From contig NZ_OZ242364.1 of NCBI RefSeq assembly GCF_965208925.1, positions 682,001 through 746,000 on the forward strand: a stretch of DNA of 64,000 bases, written 5' to 3'. This DNA is from Poriferisodalis sp965208925 (GTDB taxonomy: Bacteria > Actinomycetota > Acidimicrobiia > Acidimicrobiales > Poriferisodalaceae). A model generated the notes under the pieces. The model saw only the letters and a program-made list of their open reading frames with translations. It searched no databases and was not told the DNA's origin. Position numbers and translations under genes: made by a program. Every line of letters starts with the position of its first letter. The stretch's first letter is position 1. Below are positions 41,650 through 50,518 of the stretch, one piece after another.

Positions 41650-43206
41650 ATGTTGAGGAACGGTTCTGGCGGGGCCGGACGGGCTGGCGAGGCGGGTGCT
41701 GTGGGCGCTGCCGACGATGATGCTGCGGGCGCATCCGCTGAGCTCTTCCCCGCCGGTGACACGTCCGCCAACCACGCCCGTGCAGAACACCTTGTCACCG
41801 GCTCCGCTCAATCGACCCAACTCGCATCGCCCAAACCGAGGTCGCCGTTGCCTCACCAGCTCCGGCCGTCTCGCGAGCCTGGCTACCCCGACCGGTCCAG
41901 CCTGTCTGTTCGGCCTGATTCGCCCGAGCGGTTGTCGCTGTCCCGGTTGGGTGGTGCGGCGTTGGCCGGGTTGGGGCGCGCCGAGCTGTTGGGTGTGCTG
42001 GGCGACATCGAGCGGGTCGCGAATCGGCTGGCGGGGTATCGGGCCGAGGTACTGGGCGCGCTCGATGCGTTGAGCCGCTCTGGTGTTGCACCTGATGTTG
42101 CGCCGCATCTGTCGTTGCGCGATGCGGCGGGGGTGTCCGAGCGTGACGCCCGCCGAATGGTCCGTGCCGCTGAGAAGGCCCGCGAGCACCCCGGCGTGCT
42201 GGAGGCGCTGTCAGGCGGCGAGGTCAACGCCGCCCAGGCCGAGGCGCTGTGCGACGCGCGTGTGCCTGATGGGGTGCGCGCCGAGCTGACCGCTGCCGCG
42301 GCCGGCGAGGACACCGACGCCACGCGTCGGCGGGTGCGCCGGGCCGAGGCCGACCACTCAGTGGAGACCCCGATGGAGCGGTTCGAGCGGCAGCGGCGCG
42401 CCCGAGGTGCGGGCTGGCAGCGAGACCACGAGGGGATGCTGCGGCTGTGGGCCAAGCTCGACCCCGAGGTCGGCGCCGCGGTCGAGGCCGGTCTCGAGGC
42501 GCTGCGCCGCCAGTACTGGCTCAACGACAAGCAAGTGCGCAATGGCCGTCGCACACCCGCCCAACGAGACGCCGACGTGCTCGCCTACGCGCTCGCGGGC
42601 ATCACCCTCACCGACACCGATGCCGAAGCGGTCGACCGGCTCCACGCTCGTGCGCAACCAGACAGCCACCTCCCCGATCAGCCGGTTGACGACGACGACG
42701 CAGCGATCAGGCGGAGGCTGCCGCCGGCGCAGATCAACGTGCTGATCGGCCTCGACGCGCTGCGCAGCCGCACCGACGAGATGGGCCTGACTGATGCCGG
42801 GGTCGAGCTGCCGCCTGAGATCGTGCGACGGCTGGCCTGCGACGCCGAGATCATCCCCATGATCCTGGGCGGCCCCGGCGGACCTGCCGACGTCGGCCGT
42901 TCGGCCAGAACAGTCCCGCTGCGGCTGCGACGGCTGCTCATCGCCCGCGACAAACACTGCCAATGGCCCGGCTGCGCGGAACATCCCTCACGCTGCGACG
43001 CCCACCACATCCACCACTGGACCCACGGCGGCCCCACCGACCTCGACAATCTCGTGCTGCTGTGCCACACCCACCACCATCACCTCCACCAGCACGGCCA
43101 CCAGATGATCCCCCAACCCGACGGCACCTGGACCCCTACCAAAGCGACAGGACCCGAACCTGCAAACGCAAAACGAACCGGCAGCGCCCGACCCCGAGCG
43201 CCCTAG
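41650..43206 (+). CDS. HNH endonuclease with 13E12/DUF222 N-terminal region
   Basis: 518 residues. An N-terminal low-complexity ~80 residues precede a DUF222 helical domain (LSLRDAAGVSERDARRMVRAAEKAREHPGVLEALSGGEVNAAQAEAL). The C-terminal HNH reads HCQWPGCAEHPSRCDAHHIHHWTHGGPTDLDNLVLLCHTHHHHLH, with the zinc cysteines and HH-N-H. These are frequent multicopy genes in actinobacteria, often linked to mobile sequences. No intein or splicing partner is seen. The role is unknown. Confidence 0.85.
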   Translation: MLRNGSGGAGRAGEAGAVGAADDDAAGASAELFPAGDTSANHARAEHLVTGSAQSTQLASPKPRSPLPHQLRPSREPGYPDRSSLSVRPDSPERLSLSRLGGAALAGLGRAELLGVLGDIERVANRLAGYRAEVLGALDALSRSGVAPDVAPHLSLRDAAGVSERDARRMVRAAEKAREHPGVLEALSGGEVNAAQAEALCDARVPDGVRAELTAAAAGEDTDATRRRVRRAEADHSVETPMERFERQRRARGAGWQRDHEGMLRLWAKLDPEVGAAVEAGLEALRRQYWLNDKQVRNGRRTPAQRDADVLAYALAGITLTDTDAEAVDRLHARAQPDSHLPDQPVDDDDAAIRRRLPPAQINVLIGLDALRSRTDEMGLTDAGVELPPEIVRRLACDAEIIPMILGGPGGPADVGRSARTVPLRLRRLLIARDKHCQWPGCAEHPSRCDAHHIHHWTHGGPTDLDNLVLLCHTHHHHLHQHGHQMIPQPDGTWTPTKATGPEPANAKRTGSARPRAP

Positions 43207-43451
43207 ACCCGCACCGCGGCTCCGAGGTCCGTGGAGCCGCGACGGGCTGCGAGGCCCGCTTGCCTTCGGCACCGGACAGATAGCTCACGCAAAGTGCACT
43301 TCGGCAACGAGGAGTTGCCAAGTGGCGAATCCATCGGCGCGTGACGAGTGGGGCGCGAGCCTGTATCACGTCAGAAGTGATGGGATTCGTGGCGGGACCA
43401 CGAATCAGGCAGACTTCGAGGGCAGCCCTCTTGGGGATGTGTGCCGATTTT

Positions 43452-43527
43452 GCCCTCGTAGCTCAGGGGATAGAGCGTCGGTTTCCTAAACCGTGCGTCG
43501 CAGGTTCGAATCCTGCCGAGGGCGCCA
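43452..43527 (+). tRNA. tRNA-Arg (anticodon CCT)
   Basis: A full cloverleaf can be drawn: acceptor GCCCTCG/CGAGGGC, D-arm GCTC-AGGGGATA-GAGC, anticodon loop TTCCTAA (CCT at 34-36), T-arm GCAGG-TTCGAAT-CCTGC, discriminator G and an encoded CCA. The first anticodon-stem pair (T27-T43) is mismatched. It reads AGG codons. tRNA genes often serve as island attachment sites, but no direct repeat of its 3' end is found in the window. Confidence 0.93.
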
Positions 43528-43573
43528 GGTGTGTTCGACGGGGCCCCCGGGCGCCGCCGGTGTTGTGGCCGAC

Positions 43574-44209
43574 TCAGCCCAGCAGCGTGTTTAGGGTCGA
43601 CGACAGCACGGCTGCGGTCTCGGTGGCGGACAGGGCACGGTGGCGGCGGAGGTAGTCGATCGAGTCGAGTTGAGCCAGCAAGTCGCCGGCCGCGAGCACG
43701 GCGTCACGGTCGGCCGGCTTGCGGGAGGCGAGCTCGGGGGCGAACTGCAGCTCGAACTGTTCTCGGAGATCATCGCGGCCCGTGGCGAGCTGGTCGCTGA
43801 TGCGGGGCAGTCGGTGGGCATGAGCCAGCGTCGCCCGGTACACCGGGCCGATCATGTCGTAGAGGCGCAGTCGCATGGCTACGAAGGCGTCGATGCGGGC
43901 AGCCAGCGGGCCCTCGCCGATGGCGTGCAGATGGGCGACGGGGGCGGCAAGTTCCCGGTTTCGCCTGATGGTGGCCTCGAGCAGCTGGCCCGGATCAGCG
44001 AAGTACCGGTAGAGCGAGCGCAGCGACAGGCCCGACCGGCTCGCCGCCTGCTCCATCGTCGGGAACAGCCACTCCTCGGCGAACATCTCGAGTACGACAT
44101 CGAGGACGGCGTCGATATTCCGTTCACGCCGGGCGACCCTGCCGTCGACGGGCTCTGGCGCATCATCGGGCGACTCGACGTCCACCGCGGGCGACTTGAG
44201 GTCGGTCAC
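43574..44209 (-). CDS. TetR-family transcriptional regulator
   Basis: 211 residues from a GTG overlapping the upstream gene's stop by 4 nt. The HTH is at about 22-65 (RERNIDAVLDVVLEMFAEEW, TMEQAASRSGLSLRSLYRYFADPGQLLEATI). The C-terminal ligand domain is helical with DLLAQLDSIDYLRRHR. It is coupled to the sulfatase/DJ-1 fusion gene and may control it. No operator is obvious at 46885-47010. Confidence 0.88.
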   Translation of the reverse strand: MTDLKSPAVDVESPDDAPEPVDGRVARRERNIDAVLDVVLEMFAEEWLFPTMEQAASRSGLSLRSLYRYFADPGQLLEATIRRNRELAAPVAHLHAIGEGPLAARIDAFVAMRLRLYDMIGPVYRATLAHAHRLPRISDQLATGRDDLREQFELQFAPELASRKPADRDAVLAAGDLLAQLDSIDYLRRHRALSATETAAVLSSTLNTLLG

Positions 44210-46875
44210 TGCTCGCTCACGAGTCGCAGCATCTCGCGGGCGACCATCGGCGCCGCGTTCTGGTTCTGGCCGGTGACCAGATTGCCGTCGACCACCCAGT
44301 GGTTGGCGAGCGGATCCCGGAACCGGGTCACGCTCTCGAACAGGGCGCCGGCTTTGCGCAGCTCGGTCTCGGGATGCTGGGGCGTGGAGGTGATCCGCAA
44401 TTCTCGGACCTGCTTGTCGGTCACTGCCGTCACCCGGCGGCCCTCGACCAGCGGGCTGCCGTCGGCGGCCTTGGCCTGCAGCAGTCCCAGCGGGCCGTGG
44501 CACACGCCGCCGATCACACTGCCCTGCTCGTCGGCTTCGGTGATCTTGCGGCCGAGCTCCTCGGAGAACCCGAGGTCGAATGCAGCTCCCCAGCCGCCCG
44601 CCAGGTAGACGACGTCGTAGTCGGCAACGTCGAGGTCGCCGACGGCCAGTGACTCCTGCACCTTGCCTCTGAACACTTCGTCGGCGAGGAAGCGGTCGCA
44701 GGCCTCGGTGCGCACCGGGGCACGCAGCGACTGCGGGTCCACCGGGATGACGCCGCCCTTGGGGCTGGCGACGTCCACCGACATGCCGGCATCGGCGAAC
44801 GCGTAGTACGGGACTGTCATCTCGCTGGCGAACACACCGGTCGGCTTGCCGATGTCCAGCACGCCATGATTCGTGGCGACGATCAGCGCCCGCCGGCCGC
44901 TGAGATCAACATCAATCGACTCAACGTCGTCGGGATGCATGCCGAGCCGCTGCAGCACCTTGCGAAGCGCACGAGCGGGAGGGCGAACCTTGACTGATCC
45001 GCTCATCGTCGAGCTGCCAGTGCCTCCGCCGGGCTGCCGCATCGCGTACGGCCACGGCTGATTGCGCTCGGGTACGGCTCGAGCTCGCTCGTCGGTCATG
45101 CGTTTCGTCATCTCTGCGAACACCTCGGCCGCGGCCGGGTCGCGCCAGCGGTTGTGTGCCTCGATCGGGTCGGCATCGAGGTCGTAGAGCTCCCACTGGT
45201 CGGGCAGCGGCTCGGTGCGGTACACCTCCCCCGCCGGGCCGTCGGCTGCAAGGTGCCGCACGCCCGGCTGCGTCCACGTCGCCGGATCGTCAAACGTGCG
45301 GACGATCTTCCACAAGTGCCCTGCGCCGGTAGACCCGGCACCGTCGCCGCCACCGTCCGCGGCTGCGACAGGCCAAGCGTCGCCAGCATCAGCAGCAGGC
45401 CGGGCCTCGCCGACACCGGCATCAGGTGGAGCGTCACCAATCCGGCACACGAGGCTCTCGAAGCTGGCGCCGACGTGGGCCGGCACCTGGATGCGCAGCG
45501 GCGGAGGCGTTCTCCCCATCCGCCGGGCCATCGCACTGGCACCCGAATCGCCCTCGGGCATGTTGTCGCGGGTCATCAAGTACACATGACGATCCCGGTC
45601 GGGCTCCGCAACGCCGTCGACCACGTCCATCAGGTCACGGCCGGGCAGCGGATGCACCTCGGAATGGGTGCTCCGCAGCTCATCGGCCGCCGAAGCCATA
45701 TCGATGCCCGCCGCCCCGAGCAGCGTCGGCACCAGATCCACATGAGACGTCGGCGCATCGTCGACGACCCGGCCCGTCGTCGCCTTCGAGCCGACCCGGG
45801 CGATCACGAACGGCACCCGCGTCGCCTCGTCATAGAGGTTGAACCACTTCTGGTGCAGCCCGCCGTGCGCCCCCAGCAGCTCGCCATGATCCGACGTGCG
45901 CACCAGCACCGCCTCCTCGGAGCCGCCCTCGGTCACCGCCCGGCGCACCCGGTCGAGCGGCCCGTCCACCTCGGCATGGAGCCGGTAGTACAGGCTGCGG
46001 TACTCGGCCGCCTGGTTGCGATACACCCGGTCAACCGCCGGCGCCAGCCCGTAGGTGGTCGGGTACGAGGCCCGGAAGGCGATCTGTGCCGCCGGCTTGG
46101 TGGACAGGTCCTCGTCGTCGGTGGGCGACGGCGGGATGGGCGGCGGATCGGCGTCGCCGGCGGCCAGCGGGTTGTCGGGTCCGCGGCGGCCGAGCCATGC
46201 CGGGGCGAACACGATGTCATGGGGATTGACGAAGCTGGCCACCAGCAGGAACGGCCGCAGCGCTGCCTCGTCGCCGGCCCGGCGGCGGGCATAGCGATCC
46301 TCCAGCCACGCGACCACCCGGTCGGCGAACAGGGGGTCGCGCACGAGCCCGCTGTCTGCCGGTCGCCCGCCGTGGGGCTCAGGGCCGATCCAGCCCGAGA
46401 AGTCGAACGGGCCGAGCGGGTCGGCATCGAGGTACGCCTGCTCGGCAGCGGCGTCGACCAAGCCCTCGTCGTCGTTGGTGTCCAGCCGCGCTCCCTCATG
46501 GGTCAAGTCAGCATGACTGCAATGCCACTTGCCCTGGTAGTGCGTGTCGTAGCCGCCGGCCCGGAACCAGTGGCCCAGCGTGGGCACCTCGCCCGGCCGC
46601 AGCCACCGCATCCTGCTGTCGTCGGCCATCTTGCCGAGGCCGTTCGTCTGGGTGACGCCGTGCACGTCGGGGTACTGGCCGGTGAACAGCGTCGGCCGGC
46701 TCGGCACGCAGGCGACCGACCCCGTGTAGTGGCGCCCGAACGACACGCCGTGGTCCTCGAACCAGGCGGCGCCGCCGAGACGCTTGCGCCACGCCCGCAC
46801 CTCGGCCGGCTCATACGGCGGCGCGGCACGCTCCTGATCGGTCATCAGGATGATCACGTCGGGCCGGGCGTTCAT
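44206..46875 (-). CDS. sulfatase fused to a DJ-1/PfpI domain
   Basis: About 889 residues. Residues 1-600 are a sulfatase: RPDVIILMTDQE, then SVACVPSRPTLFTGQYPDVHG with the CxPSR site whose Cys becomes formylglycine, and later TSDHGELLGAHGG metal ligands. After a Gly/Ser linker, residues ~650-889 are a DJ-1/PfpI domain with AGMSVDVASPKGG, VVYLAGGWGAAFDLG and the nucleophile elbow IGGVCHGPLGLL. No signal peptide is visible, so it may be cytoplasmic. The fusion is continuous over the junction. An in-frame GTG at 46884 is an alternative start. A 4-nt overlap leads into the TetR gene. Confidence 0.85.
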   Translation of the reverse strand: MNARPDVIILMTDQERAAPPYEPAEVRAWRKRLGGAAWFEDHGVSFGRHYTGSVACVPSRPTLFTGQYPDVHGVTQTNGLGKMADDSRMRWLRPGEVPTLGHWFRAGGYDTHYQGKWHCSHADLTHEGARLDTNDDEGLVDAAAEQAYLDADPLGPFDFSGWIGPEPHGGRPADSGLVRDPLFADRVVAWLEDRYARRRAGDEAALRPFLLVASFVNPHDIVFAPAWLGRRGPDNPLAAGDADPPPIPPSPTDDEDLSTKPAAQIAFRASYPTTYGLAPAVDRVYRNQAAEYRSLYYRLHAEVDGPLDRVRRAVTEGGSEEAVLVRTSDHGELLGAHGGLHQKWFNLYDEATRVPFVIARVGSKATTGRVVDDAPTSHVDLVPTLLGAAGIDMASAADELRSTHSEVHPLPGRDLMDVVDGVAEPDRDRHVYLMTRDNMPEGDSGASAMARRMGRTPPPLRIQVPAHVGASFESLVCRIGDAPPDAGVGEARPAADAGDAWPVAAADGGGDGAGSTGAGHLWKIVRTFDDPATWTQPGVRHLAADGPAGEVYRTEPLPDQWELYDLDADPIEAHNRWRDPAAAEVFAEMTKRMTDERARAVPERNQPWPYAMRQPGGGTGSSTMSGSVKVRPPARALRKVLQRLGMHPDDVESIDVDLSGRRALIVATNHGVLDIGKPTGVFASEMTVPYYAFADAGMSVDVASPKGGVIPVDPQSLRAPVRTEACDRFLADEVFRGKVQESLAVGDLDVADYDVVYLAGGWGAAFDLGFSEELGRKITEADEQGSVIGGVCHGPLGLLQAKAADGSPLVEGRRVTAVTDKQVRELRITSTPQHPETELRKAGALFESVTRFRDPLANHWVVDGNLVTGQNQNAAPMVAREMLRLVSEQ

Positions 46876-47010
46876 GACGCCCACACCTGCTCGTCACATC
46901 TCAGTATGACCCGTACATTCCGACGACCAAGCAGATCGGTCACGAAGAAAGCCTTTCGTCCAAGCTCAGGCCCGGCGTCGGCAGGGCATATGAACGCCGA
47001 CATCGCGGCT

Positions 47011-47451
47011 TCACGGAGTGGACCCTCGTACATGGAGATCAAGGCCCTCCAGCATCTGGTCGGACACCTTCGAGAGCCGGCGGGCCAGCGCCTTCGCGGC
47101 CAGCTTCTGCGGCGGGCGTGATCCCGCGTCGACGGCGGTAGTGAGCGACACCACTGTGCGGGGACCCCGCTCGTCGAGATGCCAGGTGCTCCGCAGCGAC
47201 CGGACTACCGGCAGCCCTTCGATGACATAGCCGAGCCGTTCGCCGGGCTGCCACTCGACCACCCGCTCCACCAGCGTCCTGCGCCCGGCCTGGATGCGCC
47301 GCGCTGTGCCGACCCCAGAGGTCTGGCTGCTCATGAGGCACGAGTGGTCGACGTTGGGAGCCCAGCCGACGATTTCCCCGAAGTCCGCCAGCGCATCCCA
47401 CACGTCGGCCGCCGCAACCGGGATCGCCAACGTGGAGGTTGTCTCGGTCAC
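47011..47451 (-). CDS. SRPBCC family (polyketide-cyclase-like) protein
   Basis: 146 residues from a GTG; the frame is open further up but protein-like content starts here. STLAIPVAAADVWDALADFGEIVGWAPNVDHS is the standard SRPBCC first helix. The middle has TARRIQAGRRTLVERVVEWQPGERLGYVIEG and the C-terminal helix KLAAKALARRLSKVSDQMLEGL. It probably binds a hydrophobic ligand. It is divergently placed to the LLM oxidoreductase, with 126 bp between them as a shared promoter region. Not closely related to the repeated SRPBCC copies at the left. Confidence 0.8.
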   Translation of the reverse strand: MTETTSTLAIPVAAADVWDALADFGEIVGWAPNVDHSCLMSSQTSGVGTARRIQAGRRTLVERVVEWQPGERLGYVIEGLPVVRSLRSTWHLDERGPRTVVSLTTAVDAGSRPPQKLAAKALARRLSKVSDQMLEGLDLHVRGSTP

Positions 47452-47577
47452 AAGCGCAACCCTAGCGGCGAGCTCATCTATTGTCGTTCGGACTGGCAAT
47501 TGTTTCGCCAGTGCACGGCCACGAGCGTGAGGCGTGGCCCGACGGCAACATGGAGCCCCAGCGAACCGGAGGACGCC

Positions 47578-48621
47578 ATGCACGTCAGCGCGACACTGCC
47601 CCAGCACAACCTGCCAGCCGTGCCCGACGAGGTGCGGCGGATCGAGGCCGACGGCTACGACAGCGTCGTCACCATGGAGAACCGCCACGAGCCGTTCATC
47701 CCGCTGGCGATAGCGGCGGTCAACAGCGAGCGGGTGAGGCTGGCCACCAGCGTGGCCATCAGCTTCCCCCGCAGCCCGATGGTGACTGCCTCGACCGCGT
47801 GGGACCTGCAGGCGGCCTCTGGCGGTCGGTTCGTGCTGGGCATCGGCAGCCAGGTCAAGGGGCACAACGAGCGCCGTTTCAGCGTGCCGTGGTCGGCGCC
47901 GGCGCCCCGCATGGCCGAGTACGTGCAGGCGATCCGGGCCATCTGGCACACATGGTCGACGGGCGAGCGGCTGAGCTACGAGGGCGAGCACTATCAGTTC
48001 TCGCTGATGACGCCCAACTTCACGCCTGAACCGCTCGACGGCCCGACGCCGCCGATCATGATCGCCGCGGTCGGGCCCGCGATGCTGCGAGTGGCCGGCC
48101 AGCACTGCGACGGGGTTCGCCTGCACGGCTTCTGCACGCCCGATTACTTGAGGCGTGAGGTCATGCCGCAGCTCCAGACCGGGCTCGACCGGGCCGGGCG
48201 CAGCCGCAGCGACTTCTGGGTGACCGGCGGCGGGTTCATCTGCACCGGCCCCGACGACGAGACCGTCGACCGCATGGTCGAGTGGGTGCGCTACCGGATC
48301 GGCTTCTACGGCAGCACCCGGGCGTACTGGCCGGTGCTCGAGCAGCACGACCTCGGCGATCTGGGCGAGAAGCTGAACCACCTCTCCCGCAACGACGGCT
48401 GGGGCCAGATGGCCGGCTGCGTCGACGACGATGTGGTGCAGCTGTTCGCCGCCGTGGGACGCCATGACCAGATCGCGGGCGCCATCGCCGAGCACTTCGA
48501 CGGGCTGGTCGACGAGGTCAATGCGTCGGTCGCCATGGACATCGGGGCGGATCTTCCGCCCGACGTGATCCAGGACATCCAGGCCATCCCCACCGACGGG
48601 GCTGAGACCGGCGGCGGCTGA
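47578..48621 (+). CDS. LLM-class F420-dependent oxidoreductase
   Basis: 347 residues from an ATG with GGAGGA upstream. The luciferase-like barrel shows MENRHEPFIPLAIAAVNSERVRLATSVAISFPRSP, then SGGRFVLGIGSQVKGHNERRF and PIMIAAVGPAMLRVAGQHCDGVRLHG. These are conserved in the F420-type LLM family rather than in FMN alkanal monooxygenases. It would transfer hydride between F420 and an unknown organic substrate. The next gene, 103 nt on, encodes a NIPSNAP-like protein and may be co-transcribed. Confidence 0.88.
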   Translation: MHVSATLPQHNLPAVPDEVRRIEADGYDSVVTMENRHEPFIPLAIAAVNSERVRLATSVAISFPRSPMVTASTAWDLQAASGGRFVLGIGSQVKGHNERRFSVPWSAPAPRMAEYVQAIRAIWHTWSTGERLSYEGEHYQFSLMTPNFTPEPLDGPTPPIMIAAVGPAMLRVAGQHCDGVRLHGFCTPDYLRREVMPQLQTGLDRAGRSRSDFWVTGGGFICTGPDDETVDRMVEWVRYRIGFYGSTRAYWPVLEQHDLGDLGEKLNHLSRNDGWGQMAGCVDDDVVQLFAAVGRHDQIAGAIAEHFDGLVDEVNASVAMDIGADLPPDVIQDIQAIPTDGAETGGG

Positions 48622-48724
48622 ACCGGGTGCTGAGACGGCAGCTCCTGCTCGTGTCACAGGCCCCTGCAAGACTGCCCTCGCAGGCCCGCAGGCAGCTTGT
48701 CCTGCGGCAACGAAAGGAGCGCCT

Positions 48725-49084
48725 ATGGCAGACGCATCAGAAGCCATCGTGGAAGTCCGCGACTACACCATCGATCCGGAGTGGTTCGAGGCCTACAAGG
48801 AGTGGGCCGCCGAGCACGCGGCGCCGTGGCTGCGGGAGAACCTCGACGTCATCGACTTCTGGGTTGATGACGGTCACGAGCCCGAGGTGGCAGGGTCAGA
48901 CCCGCAGGTGTCACCGCACGGCCAGCCCAACGTGTGCTGGATCATCCGGTGGGCCAGCCGGGCCGCCCGCGAGGAGGGCTTCCGGTCCACGCTCGGCAGT
49001 CAGGAGTGGCAGGACGTCTGGGCCAAGCACCCCAACCCGAACGCCTACCTGCACCTCAACGTGCGCTTCATGAAAGCGGCCTGA
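48725..49084 (+). CDS. NIPSNAP-like dimeric alpha/beta-barrel protein
   Basis: 119 residues from an ATG with AAAGGAG upstream. VEVRDYTIDPEWFEAYKEWAAEHAAPWLRENLDVIDFWVDD matches the NIPSNAP start (xLRxYxIxPG-like, then helix). A second half ends SQEWQDVWAKHPNPNAYLHLNVRFM. Small ferredoxin-like proteins of this type accompany oxidoreductases. Function is unknown. Confidence 0.75.
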   Translation: MADASEAIVEVRDYTIDPEWFEAYKEWAAEHAAPWLRENLDVIDFWVDDGHEPEVAGSDPQVSPHGQPNVCWIIRWASRAAREEGFRSTLGSQEWQDVWAKHPNPNAYLHLNVRFMKAA

Positions 49085-49158
49085 ACCAGCTGCCGGCGAG
49101 TCCGCGATCTTGAGCCGCCGTGGCGGGAGGTTGGGATGGCTGCGGGGGCGGGCCGAGG

Positions 49159-50343
49159 TCAGAATTGCTGCAGGACTGACGAGCGGCTCACCGTGATCGG
49201 GCGGGTCGTGGGCGGCGTGTTGCGGCTGCGGCCGACGAAGCGGGGCACGCCGTTGGTGACCACGGCGCCCACCGCGACCATGTCGCCGTTCTTCATAGCG
49301 TCGAGGGCGGTGTCCTTGGTGCCGCCGAGCGGGGCATCGATCACGATCAGGTCGGCGTCACGGCCGGCAGAGATCATGCCGTTGTTCAGGCCGAACATCC
49401 GGGCCACGTTGCCGGTAGCGGCGCCGATCAGGTCAACGACATCTAGGTCGCTGACGGCCGCCATGTGGACGATCGTGTAGAGCATCCCCAGCGGCATGAT
49501 GCCGCTGCCGGTGGGGGTGTCGGTGCCGATCAGCAAGCGATCGAAGGCGTCATGGCGGTGCGCGGCCTCGGCGGCGAGGATGCCGGTGCGCAGGTTGCCT
49601 GCGGCGCACACCTGCATGCCGATCTGCGTCTGGGCGATCACGTCGTAGTAGCGGTCCTCGATGGCGACCGGGCCGCCGTTGATGTGGAACGAGATGTCGG
49701 GGTTGATGTCCAGCACGTCCTCGCCGGTCACGGGGAACGTGCCGGGGATGGAGCAGCCGCCGGTGTGCAATGTGGTCATGAGGCCGGCCTCTTTGGCCAT
49801 GGCGACGAGCTCGACATAGTCCTTGGCGCCCTCCACGTCGCCGAAGCCGGCTTTGCAGAGCCACACGCCCTCGGCCCGCACAGCGGCGAAGTCGTCGGGC
49901 TCCAGTCCCGGCTCGAGCAGCAGTGAGCCCGCATGAACCCTCATGCCGCCGGGCCGGAAGTTCTCGTAGCACTTGTGAGCAGCAATCGCGAGGGCCTTCA
50001 CGCCGGCCAGGTCGTGCGGCCGGCCCGGGATATGCACCTCGCCCGCCGACAGCGCCGTCGTGGTGCCGCCATGCAGGTAGCTCTCGAGGTAGCCCACCGT
50101 GTTCTGCCGTGGCGTGAAGTCGCCGAACGCCACATGCACGTGCGAGTCGATCAAGCCGGGCGCCACGGTGGCCCCGGCCGCATCGATCACCACATCGCAA
50201 TAGTCGAACTCGCCGGCCACGCCGCCGGATGTGCCGACCCACGAGATCAACCCACCGTCGGTCACCACGGTGTTGGCATCGATGAAGGGCTCGCGCCAGT
50301 CGCCGCTCAACAGACTGCCGATGTTGATGATCGCGACATGCAT
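49159..50343 (-). CDS. amidohydrolase, enamidase-like
   Basis: 394 residues. The metal-binding DSHVHVAFGD (HxH) is at about 68-77, then HTGGCSIPGTF, SFHINGGP and LIGTDTPTGSG with the final Asp. N- and C-terminal strands (ATVAPGLI; ADLIVIDAPLGGT) complete the composite TIM-barrel amidohydrolase fold. It is most like enamidase/imidazolonepropionase relatives. It is the last gene of the HpaB-DUF1185 operon, so it may open a cyclic amide after ring hydroxylation. The start follows two minigenes through a TGATG junction. Confidence 0.85.
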   Translation of the reverse strand: MHVAIINIGSLLSGDWREPFIDANTVVTDGGLISWVGTSGGVAGEFDYCDVVIDAAGATVAPGLIDSHVHVAFGDFTPRQNTVGYLESYLHGGTTTALSAGEVHIPGRPHDLAGVKALAIAAHKCYENFRPGGMRVHAGSLLLEPGLEPDDFAAVRAEGVWLCKAGFGDVEGAKDYVELVAMAKEAGLMTTLHTGGCSIPGTFPVTGEDVLDINPDISFHINGGPVAIEDRYYDVIAQTQIGMQVCAAGNLRTGILAAEAAHRHDAFDRLLIGTDTPTGSGIMPLGMLYTIVHMAAVSDLDVVDLIGAATGNVARMFGLNNGMISAGRDADLIVIDAPLGGTKDTALDAMKNGDMVAVGAVVTNGVPRFVGRSRNTPPTTRPITVSRSSVLQQF

Positions 50344-50387
50344 CAGGTCAGCCCCCTCGACTCAGCCGACATCCGACCAGCACGCAT
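50343..50387 (-). CDS. minigene of 14 codons
   Basis: MRAGRMSAESRGLT between two TGATG junctions. Its ending GLT-TGA and leader are nearly the same as the preceding 43-codon minigene and as the DUF1185 3' end, indicating tandem duplication of a junction. It may only serve to pass ribosomes to the amidohydrolase start. Confidence 0.35.
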   Translation of the reverse strand: MRAGRMSAESRGLT

Positions 50388-50518
50388 CAGGTCAGCCCGT
50401 CCTCGCCCACCGCATCATCGATGCTCAACCGGCCGACATGACGATGGCGGCGATCGTCGGAGCAACTCGCCGTCAGCTCGACAGCCAGCACAGGGCCGAT
50501 GTTGACCGTCACGCGCAT
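50387..50518 (-). CDS. minigene of 43 codons, partial duplicate of DUF1185 end
   Basis: 43 residues: a unique MRVTVNIGPVLAVELTASC followed by HRHVGRLSIDDAVGEDGLT, which matches the DUF1185 C-terminus HHRVGGLSIAEAVGEDGLT. It starts on TGATG at the DUF1185 stop and ends on TGATG. It is either a duplicated remnant or a small coupled leader. Confidence 0.45.
   Translation of the reverse strand: MRVTVNIGPVLAVELTASCSDDRRHRHVGRLSIDDAVGEDGLT

Noticed and set aside
40144..42189. A 681-codon minus-strand open frame opposite the phosphoesterase and HNH genes
   Set aside because: It has a Arg/His/Pro-rich composition with no domain, and it covers two well-supported plus-strand genes. GC-rich DNA leaves long antisense frames open.
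43452..43573. A tRNA-Arg 3'-end attachment repeat bounding the island
   Set aside because: I looked for a second copy of the T-arm/acceptor 3' sequence (GGTTCGAATCCTGCCGAGG) and found none in the window.
45154..47121. A 655-codon plus-strand open frame opposite the sulfatase/DJ-1 gene
   Set aside because: Its composition is the mirror of the minus-strand gene and it has no conserved motif. The sulfatase and DJ-1 active sites on the other strand are clear.
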